Shown here: one piece after another, positions 24,052-32,363 of the stretch
Layout: each line of letters opens with the position of its first letter
Position numbering within the stretch: the first letter of the stretch is position 1
NCBI GenBank assembly: GCA_018052455.1
Contig: JAGPNE010000006.1
Coordinates: forward strand, 2,389-37,420
DNA length: 35,032 nt
DNA from: Candidatus Fermentithermobacillaceae bacterium
GTDB taxonomy: Bacteria > Bacillota > Sulfobacillia > Fermentithermobacillales > Fermentithermobacillaceae
Direction of reading: 5' to 3'
The notes under the pieces: model-generated
What the model was told of the DNA's origin: nothing
Seen by the model: only the letters and a program-made list of their open reading frames with translations
The model's database searches: none
Made by a program: the position numbers and the translations under genes

Positions 24052-24696
24052 CTATCTGATGAAGATCCGAGATATGGCCATCGCCATCCACTGGGCGAAA
24101 CCCATATATCCGGTCACCAGAGGTTGCATAACGGCGGAAACCACACCTAGGACCATTAGTGCTACCAAAATCACGAATCCGTACCGCTGTATCCAATCCC
24201 AAGAATGCCGCGCGCTATTGGGAATATAGTTAGCCAAAATGTTTGAACCATCAAGAGGAGGCACGGGAATGAGGTTAAAAAAGCCAAGCCCTGCATTTAT
24301 CCAAGCCCCAACCTCTAACACTGTAGGAATGTACCTAAGGGCACCTGGAAAACTGACAAAAACAAGAAGGATCACTGTTAGAACTTCCAAAACAAGCGCA
24401 GTTACCAAGTTTGCCACCGGGCCAGCCAAGGAAATCCTGGCCATATCTCTTTTCGGGTTCTGCAACCTGTACGTATTAACGGGAACCGGCTTGGCCCACC
24501 CAAAACCAAATATCAAGAGCATCAAGGCTCCGACTATATCGATATGGGGCCACGGTTCTACGGTCATCCTTCCCAGTAGCTGGGCAGTATCATCGCCAAG
24601 ATTGTAGGCCGTCCTGGCATGTGCATATTCATGTACGCTAATAGCTAGCAAAAAACCTGGCACGCGAAGGATCATACGCGCAAATTCACCTGCCAT
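24052..24696 (-). CDS. M50 family membrane metalloprotease (site-2 protease type)
   Basis: A predicted intramembrane zinc protease of 214 residues. ISVHEYAHA contains the HExxH zinc site in the first helix, and NLIPVPPLDG near residue 150 supplies the third ligand. Four to five hydrophobic segments are seen. This short form usually lies next to scpA in Clostridia and has no fixed substrate. The frame opens at 24741, but ATG at 24696 has GGGAGGTG at 6 nt and was chosen. An extended -10 (TGGTATGAT, minus strand 24735-24727) lies 31 nt upstream. Confidence 0.93.
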   Translation of the reverse strand: MAGEFARMILRVPGFLLAISVHEYAHARTAYNLGDDTAQLLGRMTVEPWPHIDIVGALMLLIFGFGWAKPVPVNTYRLQNPKRDMARISLAGPVANLVTALVLEVLTVILLVFVSFPGALRYIPTVLEVGAWINAGLGFFNLIPVPPLDGSNILANYIPNSARHSWDWIQRYGFVILVALMVLGVVSAVMQPLVTGYMGFAQWMAMAISRIFIR

Positions 24697-24726
24697 CAAG
24701 ACACCTCCCGGTCGCGCATTGCTTGA

Positions 24727-24735
24727 ATCATACCA
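24727..24735 (-). promoter_or_regulatory. Candidate extended -10 promoter for M50-scpA-scpB
   Basis: TGGTATGAT on the minus strand is an extended -10 (TG-n-TATGAT) 31 nt before the M50 ATG. The -35 hexamer at the normal distance is poor. The remainder of the 174-nt xerD/M50 gap shows no other signal. Confidence 0.4.
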
Positions 24736-24870
24736 TGACATGTCAAAAACAGTACTATCTTATCACAATATCTTTCTACGCAACGCTGCTTTACCCTCAA
24801 ACTATTCATTCTGGGAGTATCCTTGTCCTGCCTAAAGAGGGAAAGTTGCACATCTGGTGCATAGTCAGGG

Positions 24871-25758
24871 TCATGCGCGCGGATGGCTTTTTGCATAGAC
24901 GTCTTTAAGTCTATCCTTTGTAACATGGGTGTAGATTTGCGTAGTAGAAATATCGGCATGTCCAAGCATCTCCTGTACCGATCTTATATCGGCACCGTGT
25001 TCAAGCAGATGAGTAGCAAAAGAGTGTCTTATGGTGTGGGGAGTAACTTCCTTAGGAATGCGGGCCTCATCAGCGTACTTTTTCACCAGTTTCCATACAC
25101 TTTGCCTCGTCATTCGTATGCCGCTTTGGTTCACGAATAAAGAAAGTTCCTTCGGATTATTGACTAGATTAACGCGCCCATCTTCAATGTAAGACCTCAC
25201 TGCTGCTACGGCGATTTCCCCCATTGGGACGACTCTTTCTTTTGAACCTTTTCCCATGCAGCGGACGAAGCCTTCACGAAGATCCACATCACCCAAGTTG
25301 AGATTTGTCAACTCGGATACGCGCAGGCCTGTCGCATAGAGCACCTCAAGAATCGCTTTGTCGCGCAACCCAATAGGCGTAGACGGATCAGGTTGGTCCA
25401 AGAGTCTTTCGATCTCGGGCAAGGTCATGACTTTTGGGAGTCTGCGCTCAAGACTAGGTGACGAGAGGTTTTCGGAAGGGTCCTTCAATATGTGCCCCTC
25501 CTTGAGCAGGAACTGATAGAGAGACTTTATTGCGGCTAGACGTCTTGCCACCGTTGCGGTAGACTTTCCTCTCCTCCTGAGAAACATCAAGTAGCTAACT
25601 ATTGTAGAGGGCGTAACAGTCATTAGAGTCTCAGATGAATGGTCTTCGAGAAACACCTGGTAGTCTCTTAGATCTGCTCCATACGACTCCAACGTGTTTG
25701 GAGACAACCCCTTTTCGTGCTCCAAACTTTCAAGGAACTTCTTAGAAATCTCGTCCAT
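24871..25758 (-). CDS. xerD: Tyrosine recombinase XerD/XerC
   Basis: The 295-residue integrase-type recombinase resolves chromosome dimers at dif. The N-terminal SAM-like domain spans roughly 1-90. Catalytic residues are visible: Arg in ATGLRVSELTNL, Lys in GKGSKERVVPMG, the TPHTIRHSFATHLLEHG box (His-x2-Arg), GHADISTTQIYTH (second His), and the nucleophile Tyr in IYTHV. The length and position near scpAB and sporulation genes fit the host XerD rather than a phage integrase. ATG at 25758 has GAGAGGA about 10 nt upstream. A 34-nt palindrome lies just before it. Confidence 0.93.
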   Translation of the reverse strand: MDEISKKFLESLEHEKGLSPNTLESYGADLRDYQVFLEDHSSETLMTVTPSTIVSYLMFLRRRGKSTATVARRLAAIKSLYQFLLKEGHILKDPSENLSSPSLERRLPKVMTLPEIERLLDQPDPSTPIGLRDKAILEVLYATGLRVSELTNLNLGDVDLREGFVRCMGKGSKERVVPMGEIAVAAVRSYIEDGRVNLVNNPKELSLFVNQSGIRMTRQSVWKLVKKYADEARIPKEVTPHTIRHSFATHLLEHGADIRSVQEMLGHADISTTQIYTHVTKDRLKDVYAKSHPRA

Positions 25759-25780
25759 GACCCGGATATCCTCTCGTCAG

Positions 25781-25814
25781 AAGTGGCACTCTCAGATATC
25801 TGAAAGTGCCACTT
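25781..25814. repeat. 34-nt near-perfect palindrome between an unknown gene and xerD
   Basis: AAGTGGCACT (25781-25790) pairs with AGTGCCACTT (25805-25814). Between them CAGATATCTG (25793-25802) is itself a perfect palindrome, leaving one mismatched pair in 34 nt. On either strand the hairpin lacks a following T-run, so it is not a standard terminator. It could be a processing stem, a protein-binding site or a mobile palindromic repeat. Confidence 0.7.
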
Positions 25815-25832
25815 GCTCTCCTTGTACCCTAT

Positions 25833-26567
25833 TCACACCTCAGAATGCTCAGAAGGTTTCTCTTCAGCAACCTTCTGCTGTACGTTCCTATACTCGTTCG
25901 AGGAACTCATCTCATCTAAGAGTTCCAATCTTCTGTTTATTGCGTCTAACGTAGCACGGACACAGGCTTCGCCAACTTCCCTTCGTACCAAAGCCGCACC
26001 TAGAAGATATTCACAGTTCAGACCTGCTCCCGACAGCCCAACCAAGACGTTCACTGCATCTTTCTGCCCTACTTTCACCGATTGCACGTCGTCAACAAAT
26101 ATCTCGCTTGACGGTGGAATTGTAAGGTTGGCAGCCAGACACGTAGCGCGCGCAATTGCATAAAGAACTGACCTTGGGCTCAGATCTCCCTCGCTCCTGC
26201 CTGTGTAACTTACTATCTCATCTTCGTGATTCCGCTCGAGGGAAACGCATACCTCGCTAGTACCCTTCTTTGCGTCTGTCTTCACTTCCAGGCTAACGAA
26301 TCTCAAACGATCGTCAGCAGGCGGCATCTTTGTCTTCACTTGCGCCACAGATACTTTCCGGCGATCAACGTTTATGTTCCATTGAGCCTTGAGCGCGCTT
26401 TCAACATCCCTAACAATTTGCTTGGGACTGCGATCCAACCCGGTTAAAATATGGATTTCCTTGATGGCACCCCAATCATCAACAACAACCCGCGCCTTTT
26501 GAACACCCGGTAGACACGCAAGAAGAGCTTCGATATCTTTTGTACTTACAATTCGGTCGTTGCTCAA
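25833..26567 (-). CDS. Conserved protein of unknown function
   Basis: The 244-residue product is not assigned to a named family by me. GVQKARVVVDDWGAIKEIHILTG followed by RSPKQIVRDVESALKAQWNINVDRRKVSVAQV (about residues 20-80) is a stretch I recall from uncharacterised proteins in Clostridia and Actinobacteria. The second half is likely alpha/beta (FVDDVQSVKVGQKDAVNVLVGL). The C-terminus is charged and probably disordered. No signal peptide or membrane helix is seen. ATG at 26567 starts 34 nt after the oxidoreductase gamma gene, so it may be the distal gene of that operon. Confidence 0.7.
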   Translation of the reverse strand: MSNDRIVSTKDIEALLACLPGVQKARVVVDDWGAIKEIHILTGLDRSPKQIVRDVESALKAQWNINVDRRKVSVAQVKTKMPPADDRLRFVSLEVKTDAKKGTSEVCVSLERNHEDEIVSYTGRSEGDLSPRSVLYAIARATCLAANLTIPPSSEIFVDDVQSVKVGQKDAVNVLVGLSGAGLNCEYLLGAALVRREVGEACVRATLDAINRRLELLDEMSSSNEYRNVQQKVAEEKPSEHSEV

Positions 26568-26601
26568 TGCATTCCCTCGCAGACTAGCTTATGTTGGAAT
26601 C

Positions 26602-27147
26602 TTATCTTGCATTGTGAGTCAGTTCGTACCCGCGCCGTATTGCTTGTTCGTTAACTCCCAAAAGACTGTGATACCTCTCATGAATCACACTAGGCAAAAC
26701 GCCAATTACGGTCTCCAGCGAGACTATATCTTGTGCTCCTAAGAGGCTACCAAGGCACACCATGTTTGCAACACGTGGCGAACCCAGATTCTGAGCCTCT
26801 GTATTCGCCGGAATGCGGTAAAGTTTGACATCATCGCGAACATCGGCAACATCGATCAGATCCGAATTTATGATCACGCAACCGCCTGGTATCACGGTGT
26901 GAATGAATTTTTCAAACGAGGGAGAGTTCATAGCCAAAAGAGCAGTCGGCTCTGCAACCACAGGAGATGCTATAGTCTCATCTGCTATACATACTGCACA
27001 GTTTGCGGTGCCTCCGCGCATTTCAGGACCATAGGAAGGAAGCCACGATACAGCCTTGCCCTCTTCCATGCCAGCGTAAGCAAGAAGAGTACCTATCAGC
27101 ATGACTCCTTGTCCGCCAAATCCTGCAAAAACTATCTCGTGATTCAT
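26602..27147 (-). CDS. 2-oxoacid:ferredoxin oxidoreductase, gamma subunit
   Basis: The gamma subunit (KorC/VorC-like) of a four-subunit oxidoreductase binds CoA and helps couple 2-oxoacid decarboxylation to ferredoxin reduction. The 181 residues begin IVFAGFGGQGVMLIGTLLAYAG, the family signature, and contain SYGPEMRGGTANC and GVLPS. ATG at 27147 has GGAGGG upstream and is 1 nt after the beta subunit stop. The closest annotated relatives are likely 2-oxoglutarate or 3-methyl-2-oxobutanoate enzymes; the dehydrogenase upstream favours branched-chain oxoacids. Confidence 0.93.
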   Translation of the reverse strand: MNHEIVFAGFGGQGVMLIGTLLAYAGMEEGKAVSWLPSYGPEMRGGTANCAVCIADETIASPVVAEPTALLAMNSPSFEKFIHTVIPGGCVIINSDLIDVADVRDDVKLYRIPANTEAQNLGSPRVANMVCLGSLLGAQDIVSLETVIGVLPSVIHERYHSLLGVNEQAIRRGYELTHNAR

Positions 27148-27148
27148 T

Positions 27149-27892
27149 CTACTTCCCTCCCTCGCTTTTGAATTCGCCCAACGGATATTCCGCTATCATA
27201 TCAGTCTCAATCCACTTAAGGGCGTTAGCCGGGGTCATTCCCCAGTTGGTCGGACAACTAGACAGTAATTCCACCATAGAAAATCCTTTTCCTTCTATTT
27301 GATTCACAAAAGCCTTCTTGATGCCTTGCTTCGCCTTCATGATGTTAGGGTTATCATGAAGAGAAAACCTGGCAACGTAATAGGAACCTTCGACTTCGGC
27401 TAGGATCTCGGACATTCTGAGAGGAAAGCCCTGTGCAAGCGGGTCCCTGCCACCAGGCGAGGTGGTTGTTTTCTGCCCAACAAGCGTAGTAGGCGCCATT
27501 TGGCCACCGGTCATGCCATATATGGCATTGTTTATGAATATGACAGTTATGTTCTCTCTCCGCGCCGCAGCGTGCAAGATTTCGGCTGCTCCAATCGATG
27601 CAAGATCACCGTCACCTTGGTACGTGAAAACTATGCGGTTCGGTAGCACCCTCTTGATCCCGGTTGCCACCGCAGGCGCACGGCCATGAGCCGCTTGTTG
27701 GAAGTCAACGTCAAAATAGTTGTAAGCAAACACCGAGCACCCTACCGAAGCAACGCCTACGGTTTCCTCCTGAATTCCCAGCTCGTCTATTACTTCTGCC
27801 ACAAGCCGGTGCGCTATTCCGTGAGTGCATCCCGGGCAATAGTGAGTTACCGCGTCAGTAAGAGATCTGGGGCGCAAGTATACGGGCTTCAT
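27149..27892 (-). CDS. 2-oxoacid:ferredoxin oxidoreductase, beta (TPP) subunit
   Basis: The 247-residue subunit binds thiamine diphosphate: [19 protein letters not shown] followed by [12 protein letters not shown], the GDG-to-NN motif. [14 protein letters not shown] at the N-terminus carries the conserved Cys-Pro-x-Cys. It forms the active site with the alpha subunit. ATG at 27892 overlaps the alpha stop as ATGA, showing tight coupling. Substrate assignment rests on the neighbouring amino acid dehydrogenase. Confidence 0.95.
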   Translation of the reverse strand: MKPVYLRPRSLTDAVTHYCPGCTHGIAHRLVAEVIDELGIQEETVGVASVGCSVFAYNYFDVDFQQAAHGRAPAVATGIKRVLPNRIVFTYQGDGDLASIGAAEILHAAARRENITVIFINNAIYGMTGGQMAPTTLVGQKTTTSPGGRDPLAQGFPLRMSEILAEVEGSYYVARFSLHDNPNIMKAKQGIKKAFVNQIEGKGFSMVELLSSCPTNWGMTPANALKWIETDMIAEYPLGEFKSEGGK

Positions 27893-29001
27893 ATCTCATC
27901 ACCTCCGTGTACTTTTTCGAAATAGTCTGTAATAACTGGTGTCTTGCCTGATATCATCTCGCGCACACGCTTTTCTATGGCCTTGGGCATTGGGATTGCA
28001 CCACCGGTCCTACCGTAGAAACAAACCGGCGCTCTGCCTTCGACCGCCAGTTTCACGTCTTCTACCATCTGGCCTGTAGACATCTCTACACATAAGAATC
28101 CTCTGGCACGCTCAGCAACTTGGTCAAAGGCCTCAAAGGGAAACGGCCAGAGAGTAATAGGACGGATGAGGCCGATTTTGATCCCTTCCTTACGTAGTTT
28201 CTCCACAACCGAGGTGCATATTCTAGCAATTGTTCCATATGCAACCAAAAACCACTCAGCATCCTCGGCATATTTTGTCTCATACATAACCTCATTGTCT
28301 TCCATGAGAGAATACTTTTGATATAGCTTCCAGTTATGGGCATCTAGCACTTCGGGATCTAGATATATCGATGTAATTAGGTTGGCAGGACGACCCTTTT
28401 TCCCCGTAGTAGCCCATGGCTTTTCGCTGATGGAAGATGCGTCCACTTCTTCAGGGAACACTACTGGTTCCATCATCTGGCCCATCATGCCATCACCTAG
28501 GATCATAACTGGATTACGGTATTTTTCGGCCACTTCAAAAGCCTTGGCCATTAGATCGCAAGCTTCTTGAATAGTAGATGGTCCATAGACAAGAAGTCTG
28601 TAGTCACCATGCCCTCCACCCTTTGTTGCCTGGAAATAGTCGGACTGCGAAGGTTGGATCCCGCCAAGACCAGGACCGCCTCTTGCCATGTTTACGATTA
28701 CGCACGGAAGCTCAGCGCCTGCTATGTACGAAATTCCTTCCTGCATCAACGATATTCCCGGACTGGAGGATGATATGAGTACCCTAGCCCCAGCTCCCGC
28801 TGCACCATACACCATGTTTATGGAGGCAACCTCACTTTCGGCCTGCACAAACGCTCCCCCGACTTCCTGAAGACGCCAAGACATATACTCTGGGATCTCA
28901 TTCTGTGGAGTTATGGGATATCCGAAGAAATATCGACAGCCTGCACGGATTGCAGCTTCTGCTATAGCCTCGTTTCCTTTCATGAGAATGGGTTTTGCCA
29001 A
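27889..29001 (-). CDS. vorB: 2-oxoacid:ferredoxin oxidoreductase, alpha subunit (VorB type)
   Basis: The 370-residue alpha subunit opens [21 protein letters not shown] with [16 protein letters not shown], and has [16 protein letters not shown] and [22 protein letters not shown]. These match subunits annotated as 3-methyl-2-oxobutanoate:ferredoxin oxidoreductase VorB. The enzyme turns branched-chain 2-oxoacids plus CoA into acyl-CoA, CO2 and reduced ferredoxin. A GTG at 29010 lies inside the AGGAGGTG ribosome site; TTG at 29001, 6-7 nt after that site, is the likely start. The 2-oxoglutarate enzyme is the main alternative. Confidence 0.93.
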   Translation of the reverse strand: MAKPILMKGNEAIAEAAIRAGCRYFFGYPITPQNEIPEYMSWRLQEVGGAFVQAESEVASINMVYGAAGAGARVLISSSSPGISLMQEGISYIAGAELPCVIVNMARGGPGLGGIQPSQSDYFQATKGGGHGDYRLLVYGPSTIQEACDLMAKAFEVAEKYRNPVMILGDGMMGQMMEPVVFPEEVDASSISEKPWATTGKKGRPANLITSIYLDPEVLDAHNWKLYQKYSLMEDNEVMYETKYAEDAEWFLVAYGTIARICTSVVEKLRKEGIKIGLIRPITLWPFPFEAFDQVAERARGFLCVEMSTGQMVEDVKLAVEGRAPVCFYGRTGGAIPMPKAIEKRVREMISGKTPVITDYFEKVHGGDEI

Positions 29002-29021
29002 AACGTTCACCTCCTGTTTGA

Positions 29022-29234
29022 TTAGCGAAAAACCTCTATGACCGCATCAGGACACATTCGAGCGCAAAGAGCACAGCTTATGCACTGCGCCTGCGCCTCA
29101 TCCTCTACTACCGCAGGACGGTATCCAAGTTTGTTGATTTCGTTTCCAAGTTTTATGATCTTCTTAGGGCATGCTTCAATGCACAATCCACAACCCTTGC
29201 AGTTGTCTTGCCTGAAAGTGACCCTTTTCTCCAA
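29022..29234 (-). CDS. 2-oxoacid:ferredoxin oxidoreductase, delta subunit (2[4Fe-4S] ferredoxin)
   Basis: About 70 residues with two cluster motifs, CKGCGLCIEACP and CISCALCARMCP, typical of the ferredoxin-like delta subunit that takes electrons from the TPP subunit. The open frame reaches 29282, but TTG at 29234 follows AGGAGGG at 6 nt and gives the usual length. It is 20 nt before the alpha subunit and 48 nt after the dehydrogenase stop. Confidence 0.93.
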   Translation of the reverse strand: MEKRVTFRQDNCKGCGLCIEACPKKIIKLGNEINKLGYRPAVVEDEAQAQCISCALCARMCPDAVIEVFR

Positions 29235-29282
29235 TGTCTTCCCTCCTCGTGTATCGTGATTGCCATGTACGCAATAGAACAA

Positions 29283-30350
29283 CTACTTAGGAAATACGAA
29301 TATTCTCTTTTGTGCAAGAGCTTTTTCTATTCTGTCCTCAGACAGTTTGTTCGCGGCTTCATTCGTTCCGATTCCGTGCTCCTTAGCTATCTGGAATATG
29401 GAAGCCAGCGTGTCATGTATCTTCGACACTTTGGCAAAAGCCCAATCCCTGTTGTACCCGCCTGGAGCCAATTCGCTCGCTACGTTTATGACTCCACCGC
29501 CATTGGCAACAAAATCGGGCGCATAAAGGATGTTCCTCTTGGCTAAGGCCAAGGCGTGTCTTTCTTCAAGTAGCTGGTTGTTAGCGCTTCCACATACGAT
29601 CTTTGCTTTGAGACGTTCTACGCTCTCATCATTAATTACTCCGCCAAGCGCGCAAGGTGCAAAAATATCACATTCAATGTCGAATACCTCTTCAACGGGT
29701 ATTGCCTCCGCTCCCAACTCCACGGCCTTTTGTACCTTGTCAGGGAAGATGTCAGCAGCGTATACTTTAGCTCCAGCCTTGAGGAGATCCTCGATGAGGT
29801 AATACCCTACATTCCCTACGCCCTGAACTACCACTTTCCTTCCAGACAGATTCTCATCTCCAAATACTTCGCCAACACATGCTTCCATTGCCCTGAAGAC
29901 TCCAAAGGCAGTGACTGGTGACGGGTTGCCGCTGGTACCTGCAAGCCCTACTACATGCTCTGTTGAGGTCCTTATGACTTCCATATCATCGGTGGTAGTG
30001 CCCACATCCTCTGCGGTAATGTATCTGCCGCCCAGCGTATCTATGAACTTGCCAAACGCACGAAACAGTTCCTCTGACTTATCCTTAGACGGATCCCCTA
30101 TTATTACCGACTTACCCCCTCCTAAGCCAAGACCCATCGCAGCACTCTTGTAGGTCATACCTCGAGCCAGCCGCAGAGCATCCGTAAGAGCTTCTTCTTC
30201 GGATTTGTAGGGCCACATCCTTGCTCCACCTAAGGCCGGTCCCAACGTTGTATTGTGGATTACAATTATGGATTTCAAACCGGAAACCTTGTCATAGTTG
30301 AAAACTACTTGCTCGTAATCCTTTGCCTCCATTGCTTTGAAAACTTCCAT
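29283..30350 (-). CDS. Leu/Val/Phe-type amino acid dehydrogenase
   Basis: The 355-residue enzyme oxidatively deaminates a branched-chain or aromatic amino acid to its 2-oxoacid with NAD. Signatures include GPALGGARMWPYKSEEEAL, MTYKSAAMGLGLGGGKSVI with two conserved Lys, and TAEDVGTTTDDME. The nucleotide-binding domain carries VVQGVGNVGYYLIEDLLKAGA, and CGSANNQL and VANGGGVINV follow. This short form is the leucine dehydrogenase class rather than glutamate dehydrogenase. It is the first gene downstream of the sigma-54 promoter at 30434-30449 and feeds the oxoacid oxidoreductase. ATG at 30350 has GGGGAT upstream. Confidence 0.93.
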   Translation of the reverse strand: MEVFKAMEAKDYEQVVFNYDKVSGLKSIIVIHNTTLGPALGGARMWPYKSEEEALTDALRLARGMTYKSAAMGLGLGGGKSVIIGDPSKDKSEELFRAFGKFIDTLGGRYITAEDVGTTTDDMEVIRTSTEHVVGLAGTSGNPSPVTAFGVFRAMEACVGEVFGDENLSGRKVVVQGVGNVGYYLIEDLLKAGAKVYAADIFPDKVQKAVELGAEAIPVEEVFDIECDIFAPCALGGVINDESVERLKAKIVCGSANNQLLEERHALALAKRNILYAPDFVANGGGVINVASELAPGGYNRDWAFAKVSKIHDTLASIFQIAKEHGIGTNEAANKLSEDRIEKALAQKRIFVFPK

Positions 30351-30433
30351 GTGAATCCCCCTTTTTGTTAATTATGATGCAGACAGATTTCTCTAGAAAC
30401 CGCCATTTCGCATAGACTATTAATAGGTTAAGA

Positions 30434-30449
30434 AGCAATAACCATGCCA
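30434..30449 (-). promoter_or_regulatory. Sigma-54 (-24/-12) promoter of the amino acid dehydrogenase operon
   Basis: The minus strand reads TGGCATGGTTATTGCT (30449-30434). It matches TGGCAYRNNNNTTGCW at every defined base, with GG and GC separated by the required 10 nt. Transcription should start near 30423, leaving a leader of about 73 nt before the dehydrogenase ATG. A matching sigma-54 activator gene lies immediately upstream. Confidence 0.85.
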
Positions 30450-30549
30450 GCTTCCGTTCATGAAAGGTATCAATCCCCTAACGGCATTTCAGACTATCTG
30501 AGACAAAATAGCGTGAACAAAGACTGCAATTTCGTGCACATTTTCATAC

Positions 30550-30571
30550 CGTGCATGCACATACATGCACG
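30550..30571. promoter_or_regulatory. Upstream activator site for the sigma-54 regulator
   Basis: CGTGCATG (30550-30557) and CATGCACG (30564-30571) form a perfect 8-bp inverted repeat with a 6-nt spacer. A related half-site, CGTGCAC, lies at 30533-30539. The repeat is 100-120 nt upstream of the -24 element, the normal distance for an enhancer-binding protein. The rest of the 248-nt gap shows nothing else. Confidence 0.65.
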
Positions 30572-30598
30572 CAATACTTTGTCTTTACTTTCACATAG

Positions 30599-32341
30599 TC
30601 AGGATTGAGATGTACATTTATCTGCGAAGTCGTATTTCTGCATCTTATAGTAAAGAGTTCTAATACTTATCCCTAGAACCTTTGCCGCCTCGGTCCTATT
30701 GTAGGAAGTGTGTTCTAGTGCCCTCCTTATAGCGCGTGTCTCGGCTTTTTGGACAGCACTTTGCAACGTTTCAGTGTCTTCGATAAGACCATCTCCCATT
30801 CCTTCAAGAGGACGACCTGTCCCCCATCCCAAGGGAGGGAGGTGCTCAATACGTATTGTTCTATCCCTATACTTCATGTTAATAATTGCTCTGCTAAGAA
30901 CATTTTCCAATTCGCGCACATTTCCCGGCCATCTGTATGACTCGAATACCCTTAGCACACCATCATCGACACTTTCTACGGACCTTCCGTAGCTTTGACT
31001 CAATCTGCGCAAAAGATGGTCGCACAGCACTTCAATGTCTTCTGGCCGTTGTCTAAGAGGTGGAACAAATATTGGGATCACGCTAAGCCTGTAGTACAGA
31101 TCTTCTCGGAACTTGCCCGATGCTACCATCTGCTCAAGTGGAGCATTTGTAGCAGCTATAACCCTCACATCTACGGGTGTCGGCGTAGACTCACCAATCC
31201 TGACAACCTCTTTTTCTTGGAGGACGCGGAGAAGGCTCGCCTGTACAGATACATCCATTGCACCAATCTCGTCAAAAAACAACGTGCCGCCGTCAGCTTC
31301 GTGAAATAGTCCCTTCTTACCACCTCTTCTAGCTCCTGTGAACGCTCCGTCCACATACCCGAAAAGTTCGGACTCTAAAAGGTTACGTGGCAAAGCAGCA
31401 CAATTAACACGAACGAAAGGTTTGTTGTGCCTTGAAGACGCATTATGGATCGCGTGAGCAAAAAGTTCCTTACCGGTGCCGCTTTCGCCTCTCAAAAGAA
31501 CTGTTACCGGCGTCGAAGATACTCGCTGCGCTTGTTCAACAGCCTGGAGCATCAAAGGACTATTTGTCACTATGTCGCTAAACGTGTACTTGGGCTCAAA
31601 TCCTTTAACGACGCTCTTGAGGTTTTCTAGTTCTTCTGTAAGCTGCATTACCTCAGAAACATCTCTAATGACCGCAACACTACCCTTTAGCTCTCCATCT
31701 ACCATAATAGGGGCTCCATTTACGACAACAGGACGCTTCATGGGGCCTACTTTGAGAGTTGCGTTGACTATAGGTTTTTTTGTCATCAGGACGTGAAGAT
31801 GGACACTCTCTCCTTCAGCTATATCTGTGGTAGCGGGGCGCCCGATTACCGCCTTTTCCGAGAACCCAGTGAGCTTAGTGTATGCTGGGTTGATGAGTAT
31901 CCCATTGCCGTGTTCGTCCACAACCGATATTGCGTCTTGTGTAGATTCTATTACAGCATACAAAAGAGACTGGATCTCTCTTAGGTTTGTTATTTCCTCG
32001 GCCAAGCACTTGATCTCAGTGATATCCCGAAATACTGCAACTGCCCCTATCAATTCACCACTAGAATTGATAACAGGCATCCTATTGGTTACTACAATAG
32101 CATTGTCCAACTCCTGCTTCTGGTTAATCTCGGGCACACCGCTGTGGAGAACCTTATCGAGTCGCGTGTTGGGAATCGCCTCTGAGACCAATTTGCCCAT
32201 AACATCAGCAGATTTCTTACCAGAAAGTCTTTCCGCAGCTTTATTGAAGACAAGAATTCTCTCATCGCTATCAATAGCCATAATGCCGTCGTGAGTCGAA
32301 TTCAATATGTATTCAACCAGGCCGCAACTAGAGCCTACCAC
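30599..32341 (-). CDS. Sigma-54-dependent transcriptional activator (PAS-PAS-AAA+-Fis), BkdR-like
   Basis: This 580-residue enhancer-binding protein has two PAS domains (about 8-105 and 125-235). A central AAA+ domain follows, with GESGTGKE (Walker A, near 285), the GAFTGA sigma-54 contact loop (in YVDGAFTGARRGG), GGTLFFDEIG (Walker B) and YRWPGNVRELENV. The C-terminal Fis-type helix-turn-helix is NRTEAAKVLGISIRTLYYKMQKY. It hydrolyses ATP to open sigma-54 complexes. The PAS domains suggest control by a small molecule or redox signal rather than phosphorylation. It almost certainly drives the dehydrogenase operon just downstream. GTG at 32341 is preceded by GGGGGTG at 7 nt. It follows spo0A by 22 nt, so the two could share a transcript. 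Confidence 0.95.
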   Translation of the reverse strand: MVGSSCGLVEYILNSTHDGIMAIDSDERILVFNKAAERLSGKKSADVMGKLVSEAIPNTRLDKVLHSGVPEINQKQELDNAIVVTNRMPVINSSGELIGAVAVFRDITEIKCLAEEITNLREIQSLLYAVIESTQDAISVVDEHGNGILINPAYTKLTGFSEKAVIGRPATTDIAEGESVHLHVLMTKKPIVNATLKVGPMKRPVVVNGAPIMVDGELKGSVAVIRDVSEVMQLTEELENLKSVVKGFEPKYTFSDIVTNSPLMLQAVEQAQRVSSTPVTVLLRGESGTGKELFAHAIHNASSRHNKPFVRVNCAALPRNLLESELFGYVDGAFTGARRGGKKGLFHEADGGTLFFDEIGAMDVSVQASLLRVLQEKEVVRIGESTPTPVDVRVIAATNAPLEQMVASGKFREDLYYRLSVIPIFVPPLRQRPEDIEVLCDHLLRRLSQSYGRSVESVDDGVLRVFESYRWPGNVRELENVLSRAIINMKYRDRTIRIEHLPPLGWGTGRPLEGMGDGLIEDTETLQSAVQKAETRAIRRALEHTSYNRTEAAKVLGISIRTLYYKMQKYDFADKCTSQS

Positions 32342-32363
32342 AGGCCCGCACCCCCATCTTTCC

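Noticed and set aside
24696-24965. Minus-strand 89-residue frame between M50 and xerD
   Set aside because: It overlaps the xerD 3' end in another frame, shows no good ribosome site and its C-terminal part covers the M50 leader and promoter.
25781-25814. Reading the xerD-side palindrome as a dif site or a standard terminator
   Set aside because: It does not resemble the 28-bp dif arrangement of two 11-bp half-sites and has no T-run after the stem on either strand.
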